DNA of 64,000 bases from Sediminicola sp035798135 (GCA_035798135.1 JAPFBR010000002.1:372001-436000), one strand, 5' to 3'; numbered from the stretch's first letter, positions 52,566 through 61,554 are shown. Notes: generated from the letters alone by a model not told the origin. Program-made: numbers and translations.

Positions 52566-53966
52566 TTATTTCTTTTTTGCTATTTGTGCCATCATTTCTG
52601 CCTCGCAAACCAATTTACCATTGGCATAGGCATAAGCCTGCATATGACATATTCCCCTGCGTATTGGCGTAATCAAACTACAGTGAAATGTTAGGGTGTC
52701 CCCTGGTAATACTTTTTGTTTGAACTTTACATTATCTATTTTCATAAAGAAAGTCAGATAATTTTCTGGATCGGGAACGGTACTCAAAACCAAAACCCCT
52801 CCAGTTTGTGCCATGGCTTCCACTTGTAACACGCCTGGCATCACAGGAGCATCGGGAAAATGGCCTACAAAAAACGGTTCGTTCATTGTCACATTCTTCA
52901 TCCCTACCACATGACTATCGGAGAGTTCCAAAATTCTATCGATCAATAAGAAAGGGGGCCTATGTGGCAACATCGCCATTATTTGATGGATATCCATCAA
53001 TGGCGGCTTGTTTAGATCATAAGAAGGAACGCTGTTCCTTTTCTCCATTTTTATCATTTTGGACAATTTTTGGGCAAACTGGGTGTTCACAAAATGTCCA
53101 GGCTTATTTGCTATGACCTTACCTCTAATCCTGGTTCCTACCAAAGCAAGATCTCCAATAACGTCCAATAATTTATGCCTTGCAGCCTCGTTCGGTTGGT
53201 GAAGGGTAAGGTTGTCCAAGATACCATTTGGTTTTACCGAAAGCTTATCTTTTTTGAACGCTTTTTGAAGTTTCAACATGGTGGATTCAGAAATCTCCTT
53301 ATCCACGTACACTATAGCGTTGTTCAGGTCTCCACCTTTGATCAGCCCATGCTCCAACAACGTTTCCAGTTCATGTAAAAAACTAAAGGTACGTGCCGGT
53401 GCTATCTCTGTTTTAAAATCAGATAAATGTTCTAAGGTCGCATTTTGGGTCCCTAAAACTTTAGTCCCAAAATCGACCATAGTGGTCACTTGATATTCTT
53501 CTGAAGGAATGATGGTTATTTCACTCCCAGTTGCCTCATCTTTGTAGGTAATAACCTCTTTTACAACATATTCGGCCCTAACAGCATCTTGTTCCACCAT
53601 GCCTGCTTTTTCCAAAGCTTCAATAAAATATTTAGAGGAACCATCCATTATGGGCGGTTCGGACGAATTCAATTCTATAAGGACATTATCAATTTCCAGG
53701 CCTACCAAAGCAGCTAAAACGTGCTCAGATGTTTGGATTCTAACCCCATTTTTTTCCAAATTGGTTCCACGCTGTGTATTGACCACATAATTGGCATCGG
53801 CCTCAATGATGGGTGTTCCTTCCAGATCTACTCGTTTAAAGGCGTAGCCATGATTTACAGGAGCGGGCACAAATTTCATTGTGACATTCTCACCGGTGTG
53901 TAAACCAACACCGGATAGCGTAATCTCCTTTTCTATTGTCCTTTGTTTTGTAGTAGTTTTACTCAC
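52566..53966 (-). CDS. lpxC/fabZ: Bifunctional LpxC deacetylase / FabZ dehydratase
   Basis: The 466-residue fusion is characteristic of Bacteroidetes. The LpxC half (about 1-305) deacetylates UDP-3-O-acyl-GlcNAc using zinc; the ligand signature is HKLLDVIGD (H-x3-D) with LNSSEPPIMDGSS further up. The FabZ half (about 320-466) dehydrates 3-hydroxyacyl-ACP and has LPHRPPFLLIDRI, HFPDAPVMPGVLQVEAMAQ and the catalytic His and Glu within. The start overlaps the lpxD end by 8 bases. Fusing the two joins lipid A and fatty acid flux. Confidence 0.96.
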   Translation of the reverse strand: MSKTTTKQRTIEKEITLSGVGLHTGENVTMKFVPAPVNHGYAFKRVDLEGTPIIEADANYVVNTQRGTNLEKNGVRIQTSEHVLAALVGLEIDNVLIELNSSEPPIMDGSSKYFIEALEKAGMVEQDAVRAEYVVKEVITYKDEATGSEITIIPSEEYQVTTMVDFGTKVLGTQNATLEHLSDFKTEIAPARTFSFLHELETLLEHGLIKGGDLNNAIVYVDKEISESTMLKLQKAFKKDKLSVKPNGILDNLTLHQPNEAARHKLLDVIGDLALVGTRIRGKVIANKPGHFVNTQFAQKLSKMIKMEKRNSVPSYDLNKPPLMDIHQIMAMLPHRPPFLLIDRILELSDSHVVGMKNVTMNEPFFVGHFPDAPVMPGVLQVEAMAQTGGVLVLSTVPDPENYLTFFMKIDNVKFKQKVLPGDTLTFHCSLITPIRRGICHMQAYAYANGKLVCEAEMMAQIAKKK

Positions 53967-54984
53967 AGGTTTTATTTTTTTCTAGTTCTTCCAATCTATT
54001 GACAAGTTTTGGTAAATTCTTGAAATGTACATAGGATTTATTGAAATCTCCATAATTCAGGGAAGGAGATCCTTGTAAAACTTCACCATCCTTGATATTT
54101 CTACCAATTCCGGATTGTGCCTGGATTTTCACCCTATCTCCAATAACAATATGGCCAACAATGCCCACTTGCCCACCTATCAAACAATTCTTACCTATTT
54201 TTGTAGATCCAGCAATTCCGGTTTGTGCGGCAATTACCGTATGCTCTCCAATCTCAACATTATGCGCAATTTGGATTTGGTTATCCAATTTAACGCCTTT
54301 TCTTAAAATGGTTGACCCTAGGGTTGCCCTATCTATAGTAGTGCCCGCACCTACATCTACATTATCTTCTAAAATTACATTTCCGGTTTGTGGCACCTTG
54401 GTGAATTCTCCATTCCCATTGGGAGCAAAACCAAAGCCATCGGCACCGATTACAACCCCACTATGGATAACACAATTATTGCCAATCCGAGTATCTGAGT
54501 ATATTTTAGCCCCAGCAAAAACAGTTACATTATTACCAATGGTAACATTGTCGCCTATATAAACATTAGGATAGATTTTTACATTGTCCCCTACCTTGAC
54601 AAGCTCCCCCAAATATGAGAAGGCACCTAGGTAAAACCCACTGCCATACGATGCTGAATCTGAAAGAAAAACCGGACTTTCAATTCCTGTTTTTACCTTC
54701 TTAGCCTGATTGTAGTATTCCAACAATTTGGAGAAAGACTCATAGGCATCATCCACCTTGATCAGGGTGGTCTTTAAAGCATGCTCTGGCTTAAAGTCCC
54801 TATTCACAATAGTGATGGAGGCCTGGGTAGAATAAATGTACGAAGTGTATTTGGGATTGGCCAAAAAAGTTAGGGAACCATTTTCGCCTTCCTCTATTTT
54901 GGACAGCTTATGCACAGTGATTTCTGGGTTACCTTCAACCTCACCTTCCAATATACCCGCAATCTCGCTAGCCGTAAATTTCAT
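53959..54984 (-). CDS. lpxD: UDP-3-O-(3-hydroxyacyl)glucosamine N-acyltransferase
   Basis: LpxD adds the second acyl chain in lipid A synthesis. I place the start at the ATG at 54984; a GTG six bases upstream is also possible. The 341-residue protein has the N-terminal uridine-binding domain (about 1-100, with SLTFLANPKY and the AxSxxxV segments) and an extended beta-helix (100-300). The catalytic His is in LDNQIQIAHNVEIGEH. It overlaps the LpxC/FabZ gene by 8 bases and lies 24 bases from the HD protein. Confidence 0.94.
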   Translation of the reverse strand: MKFTASEIAGILEGEVEGNPEITVHKLSKIEEGENGSLTFLANPKYTSYIYSTQASITIVNRDFKPEHALKTTLIKVDDAYESFSKLLEYYNQAKKVKTGIESPVFLSDSASYGSGFYLGAFSYLGELVKVGDNVKIYPNVYIGDNVTIGNNVTVFAGAKIYSDTRIGNNCVIHSGVVIGADGFGFAPNGNGEFTKVPQTGNVILEDNVDVGAGTTIDRATLGSTILRKGVKLDNQIQIAHNVEIGEHTVIAAQTGIAGSTKIGKNCLIGGQVGIVGHIVIGDRVKIQAQSGIGRNIKDGEVLQGSPSLNYGDFNKSYVHFKNLPKLVNRLEELEKNKTCE

Positions 54985-55007
54985 GAGCACAAAAGTAAGA
55001 AAAATAG

Positions 55008-56237
55008 TTAAACGTCAACTTTGGGATAACAGATATAATATTTAGTGACCGTTTTGGATAGCGCTTTTAAATTTAAATGGTCAGAAGCCTTTGCCACATC
55101 GGTTATCCTGCCATTTCTTCTAACAATATTAATGTTCTGCTTATCTTGATCATAGGCCCTATTGCCAATTTTCCCACTAAAAACAAAATAGGAAGTTTCC
55201 TCATCGGTCAGATTGTAGGTGCTTTGAACTTTACGGAACTGCTTTTCTAATTTTACGGCTTCAATAGGCTTGTTTTTCATTTTTATGGTCAACAATTTTC
55301 TATTGATGATCATGCCGCATAATTGGGAAAGGACAAAATCTGGATGGTCCATCCATAATTTTAAAGCGGCAAGGATGTCCACATCGTCCAATTTGGCGAA
55401 AATTTCCAAAGTCTCATCATCAAAATTGTCCCCATTGATTTTATGCTCTATAAAAAACAGTAAGGGCTTACTGCATGCTATGGGCACGCCCCTATCAAAT
55501 AGTTCCTTTGCACGTTTTAGTACGCTGATCAGTAATTTTTCTGCAACCAAACCGGTCTTGTGCAGGTATACCTGCCAGTACATAAAACGTCTGGCCATCA
55601 GGAATTTCTCTACGGAATAAATTCCTTTTTCTTCCACAACCAATTCCCCGTCCACCACATTGAGCATTGTGATCATTCGCTCCGAGCTCACGTTACCTTC
55701 TGCTACTCCGGTATAAAAACTATCTCTTTTTAGGTAGTCCATTCGATCCATGTCGAGCTGACTGGATACTAACTGATTTAAGAATTTTTTGGGATAGGCC
55801 CTATTGAAGATCTGTATGGCCGTAGTTAAACTTCCGTTAAACTTCTTATTCAGTTTTTCCATAAAAAGGAGGGATATCCGTTCATGGTTAACCCCTTCTA
55901 CAATACTGTGCTCCATGGCATGGGAAAATGGACCATGCCCTATATCGTGCAGTAATATGGCACACAATAAACCCTCCTCTTCTTGCGGGGTTATGTCAAC
56001 CTTCTTAAAACGAAGCACTTGTATAGCCTTTTGCATAAGATACATACAGCCTAAGGCATGATGAAATCGGGTATGGGTAGCTCCGGGATAGACCAAGTAA
56101 GACAGTCCCATTTGAGAAATTCTACGTAATCGCTGAAAATAGGGTTCCGCGATCAGGTCGAATATTAGGGTGTTGGGTATGCTAATAAATCCGTAAATTG
56201 GATCATTGAAAATTTTCAGTTTGTTTGATTTAATCAA
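55008..56237 (-). CDS. HD-domain phosphohydrolase
   Basis: The 409-residue protein has an N-terminal HD domain (about 45-200). The metal residues are in THTRFHH (55-60) and LLHDIGHGPFSH (His97-Asp98), followed by QLDMDRMDYLKRD, which is typical of dGTPase-like HD proteins. The C-terminal part (200-409) is helical. Bacterial relatives include dNTP triphosphohydrolases and SAMHD1-like proteins. The nucleotide substrate is not predictable. The gap to the divergent porX is 37 bases. Confidence 0.87.
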   Translation of the reverse strand: MIKSNKLKIFNDPIYGFISIPNTLIFDLIAEPYFQRLRRISQMGLSYLVYPGATHTRFHHALGCMYLMQKAIQVLRFKKVDITPQEEEGLLCAILLHDIGHGPFSHAMEHSIVEGVNHERISLLFMEKLNKKFNGSLTTAIQIFNRAYPKKFLNQLVSSQLDMDRMDYLKRDSFYTGVAEGNVSSERMITMLNVVDGELVVEEKGIYSVEKFLMARRFMYWQVYLHKTGLVAEKLLISVLKRAKELFDRGVPIACSKPLLFFIEHKINGDNFDDETLEIFAKLDDVDILAALKLWMDHPDFVLSQLCGMIINRKLLTIKMKNKPIEAVKLEKQFRKVQSTYNLTDEETSYFVFSGKIGNRAYDQDKQNINIVRRNGRITDVAKASDHLNLKALSKTVTKYYICYPKVDV

Positions 56238-56274
56238 AATTACAAATCTTTAAGGCAGCAAATATAAGCACTAA

Positions 56275-57819
56275 ATGAACAAGATTACAATCCTATGGGT
56301 AGATGATGAAATTGATCTACTGAAACCACATATTATCTTCCTTGAGAAGAAAAATTACGAAGTAATAACATGTTTAAGCGGACAAGAAGCGCTGGAGGAA
56401 CTTGCCAAAAGCAAGGTAGACATTGTCTTTTTGGATGAAAATATGCCCGGAATCTCCGGTTTGGAGACCCTAAACGAAATAAAGGTCATCAATGCCTCCT
56501 TACCCGTGGTCATGATTACCAAGAGCGAGGAAGAGTTTATTATGGAGGAAGCCATAGGTGCTAAAATAGCAGACTATCTTATAAAGCCCGTAAATCCAAA
56601 CCAGATACTATTATCGTTAAAAAAGAACTTGGATCACTCGAGATTGGTTTCCGAAAAGACCACAGCCAATTACCAATTGGAATTCAGAAAAATTTCCATG
56701 GACCTTTCCATGGTGAACTCCTATGAAGAATGGGCAGAGCTCTATAAGAAACTTATCTATTGGGAATTGCGTTTGGAAGAAATTGAGGATTCTGGCATGT
56801 TTGAAATATTAGAATCCCAGAAGACTGAGGCCAATACACAGTTCTGTAAGTTCATGGAGAAAAACTATGAAGATTGGTACCAAGGTGGAGATGCCCCGGT
56901 AATGTCCCACACCCTTTTTAAGGAATTGGTAAAACCAGAATTAAAGGACAACAAAACCTTATTAGTGGTCATAGATAATTTAAGATATGATCAATGGCTG
57001 TCCTTTGAAGACACTTTGAATACCTTTTACAAAAAGAAAAAGGAGGTTCCTTATTACAGTATCCTGCCAACAGCGACCCAATATGCCAGAAATGCTATTT
57101 TTTCTGGACTTACTCCTTTGGATATGGAAAAAAAGTATCCTGCTTGGTGGAAAAACGATATCGAAGAGGGAGGGAAAAATTTATTTGAAGCAGATTTCCT
57201 TGGGACACAATTAAAAAGATTGGGGTTAGACCTGAAATGGGATTACCATAAAATAAGCAGTTTGAAACAAGGAAAGCACCTTTCCCAAAATTTTAAATCC
57301 CATAAGAATAATGATTTAACTGTGATCGTGTATAATTTTGTGGATATGCTATCCCATTCCAGAACGGAAATGGAAGTGATTAAGGAATTGGCATCCAATG
57401 ATAAGGCTTACAGATCCCTTACCCTCAGCTGGTTTAAAAATTCCCCTTTATTGGAAATCATACAACAAGCACAGCATATGGGCCTTAAATTGATCATTAC
57501 CACAGATCATGGGACCATAAACGTTAAACAACCCTCTAAAGTGATTGGAGATAAGGAGACGAGTCTTAATCTAAGGTATAAAACAGGGAGGAGCTTAACG
57601 TATGAGGAAAAGGATGTTTTGGAAATAAAAAACCCCAAAGATGTTAATCTGCCCAGTATCAATGTGAGCAGTTCGTTTATTTTTGCCAAGAATGATTTGT
57701 TTTTCGCCTACCCAAATAACTACAATCACTATGTAAGTTATTATAGGAATACCTACCAACATGGAGGTGTCTCCTTGGAAGAGGTCATTATACCTTTTAT
57801 AGTTCTAGAACCTAGATAG
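56275..57819 (+). CDS. porX: PorX, response regulator with PglZ domain (type IX secretion regulator)
   Basis: PorX controls and interacts with the type IX secretion system of Bacteroidetes with the kinase PorY. The 514-residue protein has a receiver (about 1-120; phosphoacceptor Asp54 in VFLDENMP, acidic Asp10/Asp11 in WVDDE) and a PglZ-type alkaline-phosphatase-superfamily domain (about 200-514). In the latter, VVIDNLRYDQW and TTDHGT supply metal ligands. The receiver lacks a DNA-binding output, fitting the known enzyme-type output. tsaE follows 20 bases later, the order seen in many Bacteroidetes. Confidence 0.95.
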   Translation: MNKITILWVDDEIDLLKPHIIFLEKKNYEVITCLSGQEALEELAKSKVDIVFLDENMPGISGLETLNEIKVINASLPVVMITKSEEEFIMEEAIGAKIADYLIKPVNPNQILLSLKKNLDHSRLVSEKTTANYQLEFRKISMDLSMVNSYEEWAELYKKLIYWELRLEEIEDSGMFEILESQKTEANTQFCKFMEKNYEDWYQGGDAPVMSHTLFKELVKPELKDNKTLLVVIDNLRYDQWLSFEDTLNTFYKKKKEVPYYSILPTATQYARNAIFSGLTPLDMEKKYPAWWKNDIEEGGKNLFEADFLGTQLKRLGLDLKWDYHKISSLKQGKHLSQNFKSHKNNDLTVIVYNFVDMLSHSRTEMEVIKELASNDKAYRSLTLSWFKNSPLLEIIQQAQHMGLKLIITTDHGTINVKQPSKVIGDKETSLNLRYKTGRSLTYEEKDVLEIKNPKDVNLPSINVSSSFIFAKNDLFFAYPNNYNHYVSYYRNTYQHGGVSLEEVIIPFIVLEPR

Positions 57820-57839
57820 GCCGATAAGACTCTTGTAAT

Positions 57840-58244
57840 ATGACATATTCGGAAAAGGAGCTGCCCCTAGTGGCTCAAAAAATAGTGGCATTGGCCAAAT
57901 CGAAAGTGATATGCTTCCATGGGGACATGGGCGCGGGAAAAACAACCCTTATAAAGGCTTTGGTAAAGGAATTGGGAGGTGTTGGTCTTGCCAACAGCCC
58001 TTCCTTCGGAATTGTAAATGAATATCAAACGGAAGCCAATGGACTACTGGGATATCATTTTGATTTTTACCGTTTGAACCATGAGGAAGAGGCCTTGGAT
58101 TTTGGGGTAGAAGAATATTTGTACTCCGGGAAATGGGTTTTTATAGAATGGCCGGAGAAGATTGCTTCGTACATTCCTGATGATTGCACTCATCTTTATA
58201 TAGAAATTGAAGATCAAAAGACTCGTAGCTTAACTTTTGGATAA
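57840..58244 (+). CDS. tsaE: tRNA t6A biosynthesis ATPase TsaE
   Basis: TsaE is the ATPase that resets the TsaBDE complex for the t6A37 modification of tRNA. The 134-residue protein has Walker A GDMGAGKTTL (about 29-38), a switch Thr/Ser in SPSFGIVNEY and the WPE motif IEWPEKI near the C-terminus. Cytoplasmic, normal length. It follows porX directly. The gene after it in related genomes is usually ald, but here a 3-kb accessory patch intervenes. Confidence 0.94.
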   Translation: MTYSEKELPLVAQKIVALAKSKVICFHGDMGAGKTTLIKALVKELGGVGLANSPSFGIVNEYQTEANGLLGYHFDFYRLNHEEEALDFGVEEYLYSGKWVFIEWPEKIASYIPDDCTHLYIEIEDQKTRSLTFG

Positions 58245-58574
58245 CATACTTCTACCGATTTTACCTTAACTGATACACAATTGAATCCCCGAATGGAAGG
58301 TTTAAACCAATACTATTAAAAATCTCATAGTAAGAATTCCCTATGATTGACGAACAAACTCTTAAGTTTTCAATTTTTTCAAATAGTGAAAATTTTGTTA
58401 ATATACGAACCGTTCATACAGAATAACCTACCATAAATGAATATAAAGCCCTACAATCACCAAAATTAATTGTATTTAAACTTAGATTTTGTTTTATACC
58501 ACTTATTATTTACTTATCTTTGTTTGTATTTTCGATAACATTATAGACTTAAATCTATAACAAATCCCTCCATC
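58245..58574. other. Gene-free stretch after tsaE
   Basis: No ORF is credible. The stretch is strongly AT-rich. Its right end holds the promoter for the HTH gene listed separately; the left part shows nothing I can name. It marks the left border of the accessory patch. Confidence 0.6.
58489..58522 (+). promoter_or_regulatory. Bacteroidetes-type promoter of the HTH gene
   Basis: A TTG at 58489-58491 and TATCTTTG at 58515-58522 are 23 bases apart, within the spacing range of the flavobacterial TTG / TAnnTTTG consensus. The start codon is 53 bases downstream. Confidence 0.6.
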
Positions 58575-58958
58575 ATGATAAAAACTATAGATAGATTAAC
58601 ACAGTTCATCAAATATGCGGGTTTAAGTGCTCGACAATTTGATTTATCCATAGGTGCCGGTAACGGGTATACTTTAAGGATGAAAAAAAATCATGCTTCC
58701 ATTGGCAGTGATGTAATTGAAACAATCATAAGAACTTACCCACAATTAAATTTAGTTTGGTTGATGACGGGTGAAGGTGAAATGATCAAAAAAGGTGCGG
58801 AATCCAGATCGTTGGAATTTGAACAGCTTCCTGCTACCAAACAACAGGAAATTGAAAAGATCATAGAACAAAAAATTAGGGAGCGCCAAGAAAATGAGTT
58901 GCAAAAACTTTTATTGGATGTGACCCAGGAAATTGAGAAGACTAAAAGCCAAGAATAA
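58575..58958 (+). CDS. Phage-repressor-like helix-turn-helix protein
   Basis: The 127-residue protein has an N-terminal HTH (about 5-66) of the kind found in Bacteroidetes phage-like regulators: LTQFIKYAGLSARQFDLSIGAGNG, then DVIETIIRTYPQLNLVWLMTGEGEM, where the NLVWLMTGEGEM end is diagnostic. The C-terminal half is Glu/Lys-rich and probably a coiled coil for dimerisation. No peptidase domain is fused. It begins the accessory patch; no phage structural gene is nearby, so it is either a remnant or a house regulator. Confidence 0.82.
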   Translation: MIKTIDRLTQFIKYAGLSARQFDLSIGAGNGYTLRMKKNHASIGSDVIETIIRTYPQLNLVWLMTGEGEMIKKGAESRSLEFEQLPATKQQEIEKIIEQKIRERQENELQKLLLDVTQEIEKTKSQE

Positions 58959-58999
58959 TCCCCCCTATTCTACTTTTGAGAATTCAAATCAATAATTAA

Positions 59000-59033
59000 G
59001 GCTTCTTTAATCCAAATTAGAGAAGCTTTTTTT
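59000..59033. terminator. Terminator after the HTH gene
   Basis: GCTTCT-TTAAT and ATTA-AGAAGC pair (imperfect) around a 4-base loop and are followed by a T run, 42 bases past the HTH stop and 57 bases from the convergent membrane-protein stop. Confidence 0.7.
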
Positions 59034-59089
59034 ATTGGGTTATTCCAATACGATTGAAACTTTACTTATTACATAAAAGAGAAGGATTG

Positions 59090-60349
59090 TTATTTTCCTT
59101 TTTTCTTGTCCAATTCAGCAATAAGGGATTCTTTTAGTTTTAACAGGGCGTCCATCCGTTCTGCTGCAGTTACTTCAGAAACTCTACTTTCTTTCAGCTG
59201 ATCCAATACTGCCTTTTTTTCAATAACTATTTCATTGGAACTACTCAATTGCCCCACAATATCATTAATCTCATTAGTAATATCTAGGTAAACATCAAAG
59301 ATTTTATAGCGGTAATTGATAAAATAGGAAGAAAAGAGAAGTAGCCCAACAATAAATAGAATTGCGGGCAAAGCCATTAATAGTTCAAATTGATCCGCCT
59401 TTGTACTAGTAGGGTTTTGAACGAGTTCCCATAATTGGTATGTTGTTAAAATTACAGGAACCAAAATCGAATACCTCCACCAATTCTTGCAGCTGATGAA
59501 CCAAATCATTAATGGTAACAAAACACATAATTTTAAGTTTACATACCAAAAAAACATATTTACATCATTAAAACCAAAATCGTGAATTTCCAACCAACCC
59601 AATTGATACGTTTGGACACCTTTAGGAATAAGCATTTCCATAAAATAAAGGGAAGGAATAAAAAGCAATATAAAACTACTAATGATTTCAAACACGAACC
59701 GAATACTTTTCTGCCCTTTTACTTTTTGGATAGAAATATCCATTTCTGCATTAAGCACTTGTTGTGCGCTATATAATTTTTCTAGGTAATTTTGTTTTGA
59801 ATACTTCTTTTTTGTTTTTTCTAAATGAGAAGTATATTGCAGTAAGTCGAAATAAAATAATTTATCCTTACTTGAGATATTTCCAATTGAAGATATATCT
59901 ACTTCGATTTTAGCCAAAGCCCTTTTATTTAATTTCTTGTCTATAAAAATCAAGAATGATAGAAAAATTACAATAGATAACAAGACAAATAATAGGGCAA
60001 TAGTATCGCTTTTGATTTGGAACAGGCCATAATTAATTAGGACGAATAGAAATAAGGAAATTGGGCTCAGGATAAAATACTTCCAAACATTGGGTGATTT
60101 AAAAAACCAGACAATAAACAGAACAAGAGGAATTAGCATTGATAGTACAAACCATCCAAATGATTGAAAACTGTAAAAATTATGATTAAATACAAAGTCG
60201 CCAATAATTATTTTCCCACTTAATTCATTATTAAATAAGACGTGGGTGTATAATATGATTGGTAATATTATGATAATGAGAGCAGTAGCGATTTCACCAA
60301 CAAACTTGTCTTTCCAAAAACTATTCTCTTTCTTATTTTTTTCTGACAT
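59090..60349 (-). CDS. Tandem-duplicated 4-TM membrane protein
   Basis: I take the start at 60349 (MSEKNKKENSF), giving 419 residues; the longer frame adds six. The protein has two 4-TM halves. Half 1 has FGWFVLSMLIPLVLFIVWFF, half 2 has FFWYVNLKLCVLLPLMIWFI; each is followed by a stretch with a Trp-Tyr/Phe pair and PI/PV, and each resembles the single-module protein at 60970-61512. A coiled coil (about 345-419) ends the protein. Orientation is opposite to its neighbours. I recognise no named family. Confidence 0.78.
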   Translation of the reverse strand: MSEKNKKENSFWKDKFVGEIATALIIIILPIILYTHVLFNNELSGKIIIGDFVFNHNFYSFQSFGWFVLSMLIPLVLFIVWFFKSPNVWKYFILSPISLFLFVLINYGLFQIKSDTIALLFVLLSIVIFLSFLIFIDKKLNKRALAKIEVDISSIGNISSKDKLFYFDLLQYTSHLEKTKKKYSKQNYLEKLYSAQQVLNAEMDISIQKVKGQKSIRFVFEIISSFILLFIPSLYFMEMLIPKGVQTYQLGWLEIHDFGFNDVNMFFWYVNLKLCVLLPLMIWFISCKNWWRYSILVPVILTTYQLWELVQNPTSTKADQFELLMALPAILFIVGLLLFSSYFINYRYKIFDVYLDITNEINDIVGQLSSSNEIVIEKKAVLDQLKESRVSEVTAAERMDALLKLKESLIAELDKKKGK

Positions 60350-60367
60350 ATAAGAACAAATCATCAA

Positions 60368-60726
60368 CTTATTATAGTTAAAATTATAGGTGAAGATAAA
60401 GATTATACTCTAAGGGTAGAAAATTATTTTTGGTGTGAATTCCTACAAAAAAGTTTAAACCCTATGCTTTTAGGTATAATCTGAATAGTAACATTTCATC
60501 TTGAATTTTATATTTTCTACTTTCGGAGTTAGGAAATTTTGTAAGACTGCATATCGGATAAGTCAGATAATTATTGTACATTTTGCATGAAAAGACACTA
60601 TATTCGATGAAAGTATTTTTTTTGTCGATTAAAAGTATTATTTTGTCGTTGAAATACAAATTGTTTGTAAATATTTTCCTACATTTGTATTGAAGATGAA
60701 ATTTTATTAACTAAAAACTTTTTACG
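60368..60726. other. Gene-free upstream region of the lipoprotein gene
   Basis: The stretch is AT-rich and holds the promoter at 60661-60687. A 65-codon frame on the minus strand (60462-60659) has no family support and I do not call it. Confidence 0.5.
60661..60687 (+). promoter_or_regulatory. Bacteroidetes-type promoter of the 48-aa lipoprotein
   Basis: TTG at 60661-60663 and TACATTTG at 60680-60687 are 16 bases apart, at the short edge of the flavobacterial spacing range. The ATG is 39 bases downstream. Confidence 0.5.
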
Positions 60727-60873
60727 ATGAACACAAAAAAGATTTTTTTCGCAGTTGTCGCTGCTACAACTTTGCTTGTTGCTTCCTGTACTTCCAGTAC
60801 AGCAAGTGATGATGCTTTGTACGAGCAAGGCATCGACAGAACAATTATCACTAAAGGAAATGGTAACGGATAA
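60727..60873 (+). CDS. Small lipoprotein, 48 residues
   Basis: The frame of 49 codons has a signal peptide and lipobox: MNTKKIFFAVVAATTLLVAS then Cys21, so it is probably anchored in a membrane facing the periplasm. The mature part is only about 28 residues, acidic near the N-terminus (ASDDALYEQGIDR) and Gly/Asn-rich at the end. A terminator follows and a promoter precedes, so it is a one-gene unit. It is short but convincingly a gene. Function unknown. Confidence 0.82.
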   Translation: MNTKKIFFAVVAATTLLVASCTSSTASDDALYEQGIDRTIITKGNGNG

Positions 60874-60902
60874 ATTTCCGTAATTGTTTTTTTGAAATTT
60901 TT

Positions 60903-60932
60903 AAAAAGGGTAATCATAAATTACCCTTTTTT
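60903..60932 (+). terminator. Terminator after the small lipoprotein gene
   Basis: AAAAAGGGTAAT and ATTACCCTTTTT form a perfect 12-bp stem around a 5-base loop, 29 bases past the stop. Confidence 0.92.
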
Positions 60933-60969
60933 GCGTTCTATAGTTTCATAATTCTAGAATTTTGCATTA

Positions 60970-61512
60970 ATGACAGAACAAGAAACCCCCAAAAGTAATA
61001 AAGCCAAAAAGAAACTCCTCTTAGAATCCTTTATGGTATTTCTGATTATTATGGCTCCTTTTATTTTTAAAGCTCATGAATATCTGCCCAAAGTGGAAGG
61101 AGAAACAATTTCTTTTCTAGGAATGACCTTTGGTAGCAATGGTTTTGCTACAATGGAGGTTTACGGCTGGTTTTTGGTAGGGAAAATTATTCCCTTATAC
61201 TTATTTATTATATGGTTTTTCACCTCTAAAGACTGGTGGTACCATATTATTTTGATCCCCATATGTATGTACTCCTTTCAAATATTTGAAACGGTCTATT
61301 CATCGGATAATAACATAGATACAGATAATATCCTTTGGATATTGCCCGTCTGTATGGTCATTACCCCAATTGTATACTTTATTAGGATTAAGCTTTACGA
61401 CAAGCATGTGCATGGGATAGATTTGGACGCCATGGATGTAGAATTAAAATTGCTCCAGGAAAAAGAGCGTTTACGAATGGAGAAAGAAGCACTTAAAACA
61501 AAAATATTGTAA
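60970..61512 (+). CDS. Single 4-TM module membrane protein with coiled-coil tail
   Basis: The 180-residue inner-membrane protein has four helices (about 18-35, 64-83, 90-108, 121-140) and a Glu/Lys-rich coiled-coil C-terminus (150-180). The core words YGWFLVGKIIPLYLFIIWFF and FQIFETVY (103-110) recur in the neighbouring tandem protein and in the protein at 33228-33710. I know no function. It ends 42 bases before ald on the same strand, so it could be co-transcribed with it. Confidence 0.78.
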   Translation: MTEQETPKSNKAKKKLLLESFMVFLIIMAPFIFKAHEYLPKVEGETISFLGMTFGSNGFATMEVYGWFLVGKIIPLYLFIIWFFTSKDWWYHIILIPICMYSFQIFETVYSSDNNIDTDNILWILPVCMVITPIVYFIRIKLYDKHVHGIDLDAMDVELKLLQEKERLRMEKEALKTKIL

Positions 61513-61554
61513 ATTTGAAGATGATGTGCTTAATGGCACCTTCAATTACAATCT

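Noticed and set aside
54092..54562. 156-codon + strand ORF antisense to lpxD
   Set aside because: It arises from the repetitive hexapeptide coding of lpxD; no independent signals.
60462..60659. 65-codon minus-strand ORF upstream of the small lipoprotein gene
   Set aside because: No family match, biased composition and overlap with promoter sequence.
58575..61512. Prophage, suggested by the repressor-like HTH protein
   Set aside because: There is no integrase, structural or lysis gene and no attachment repeat that I can see.
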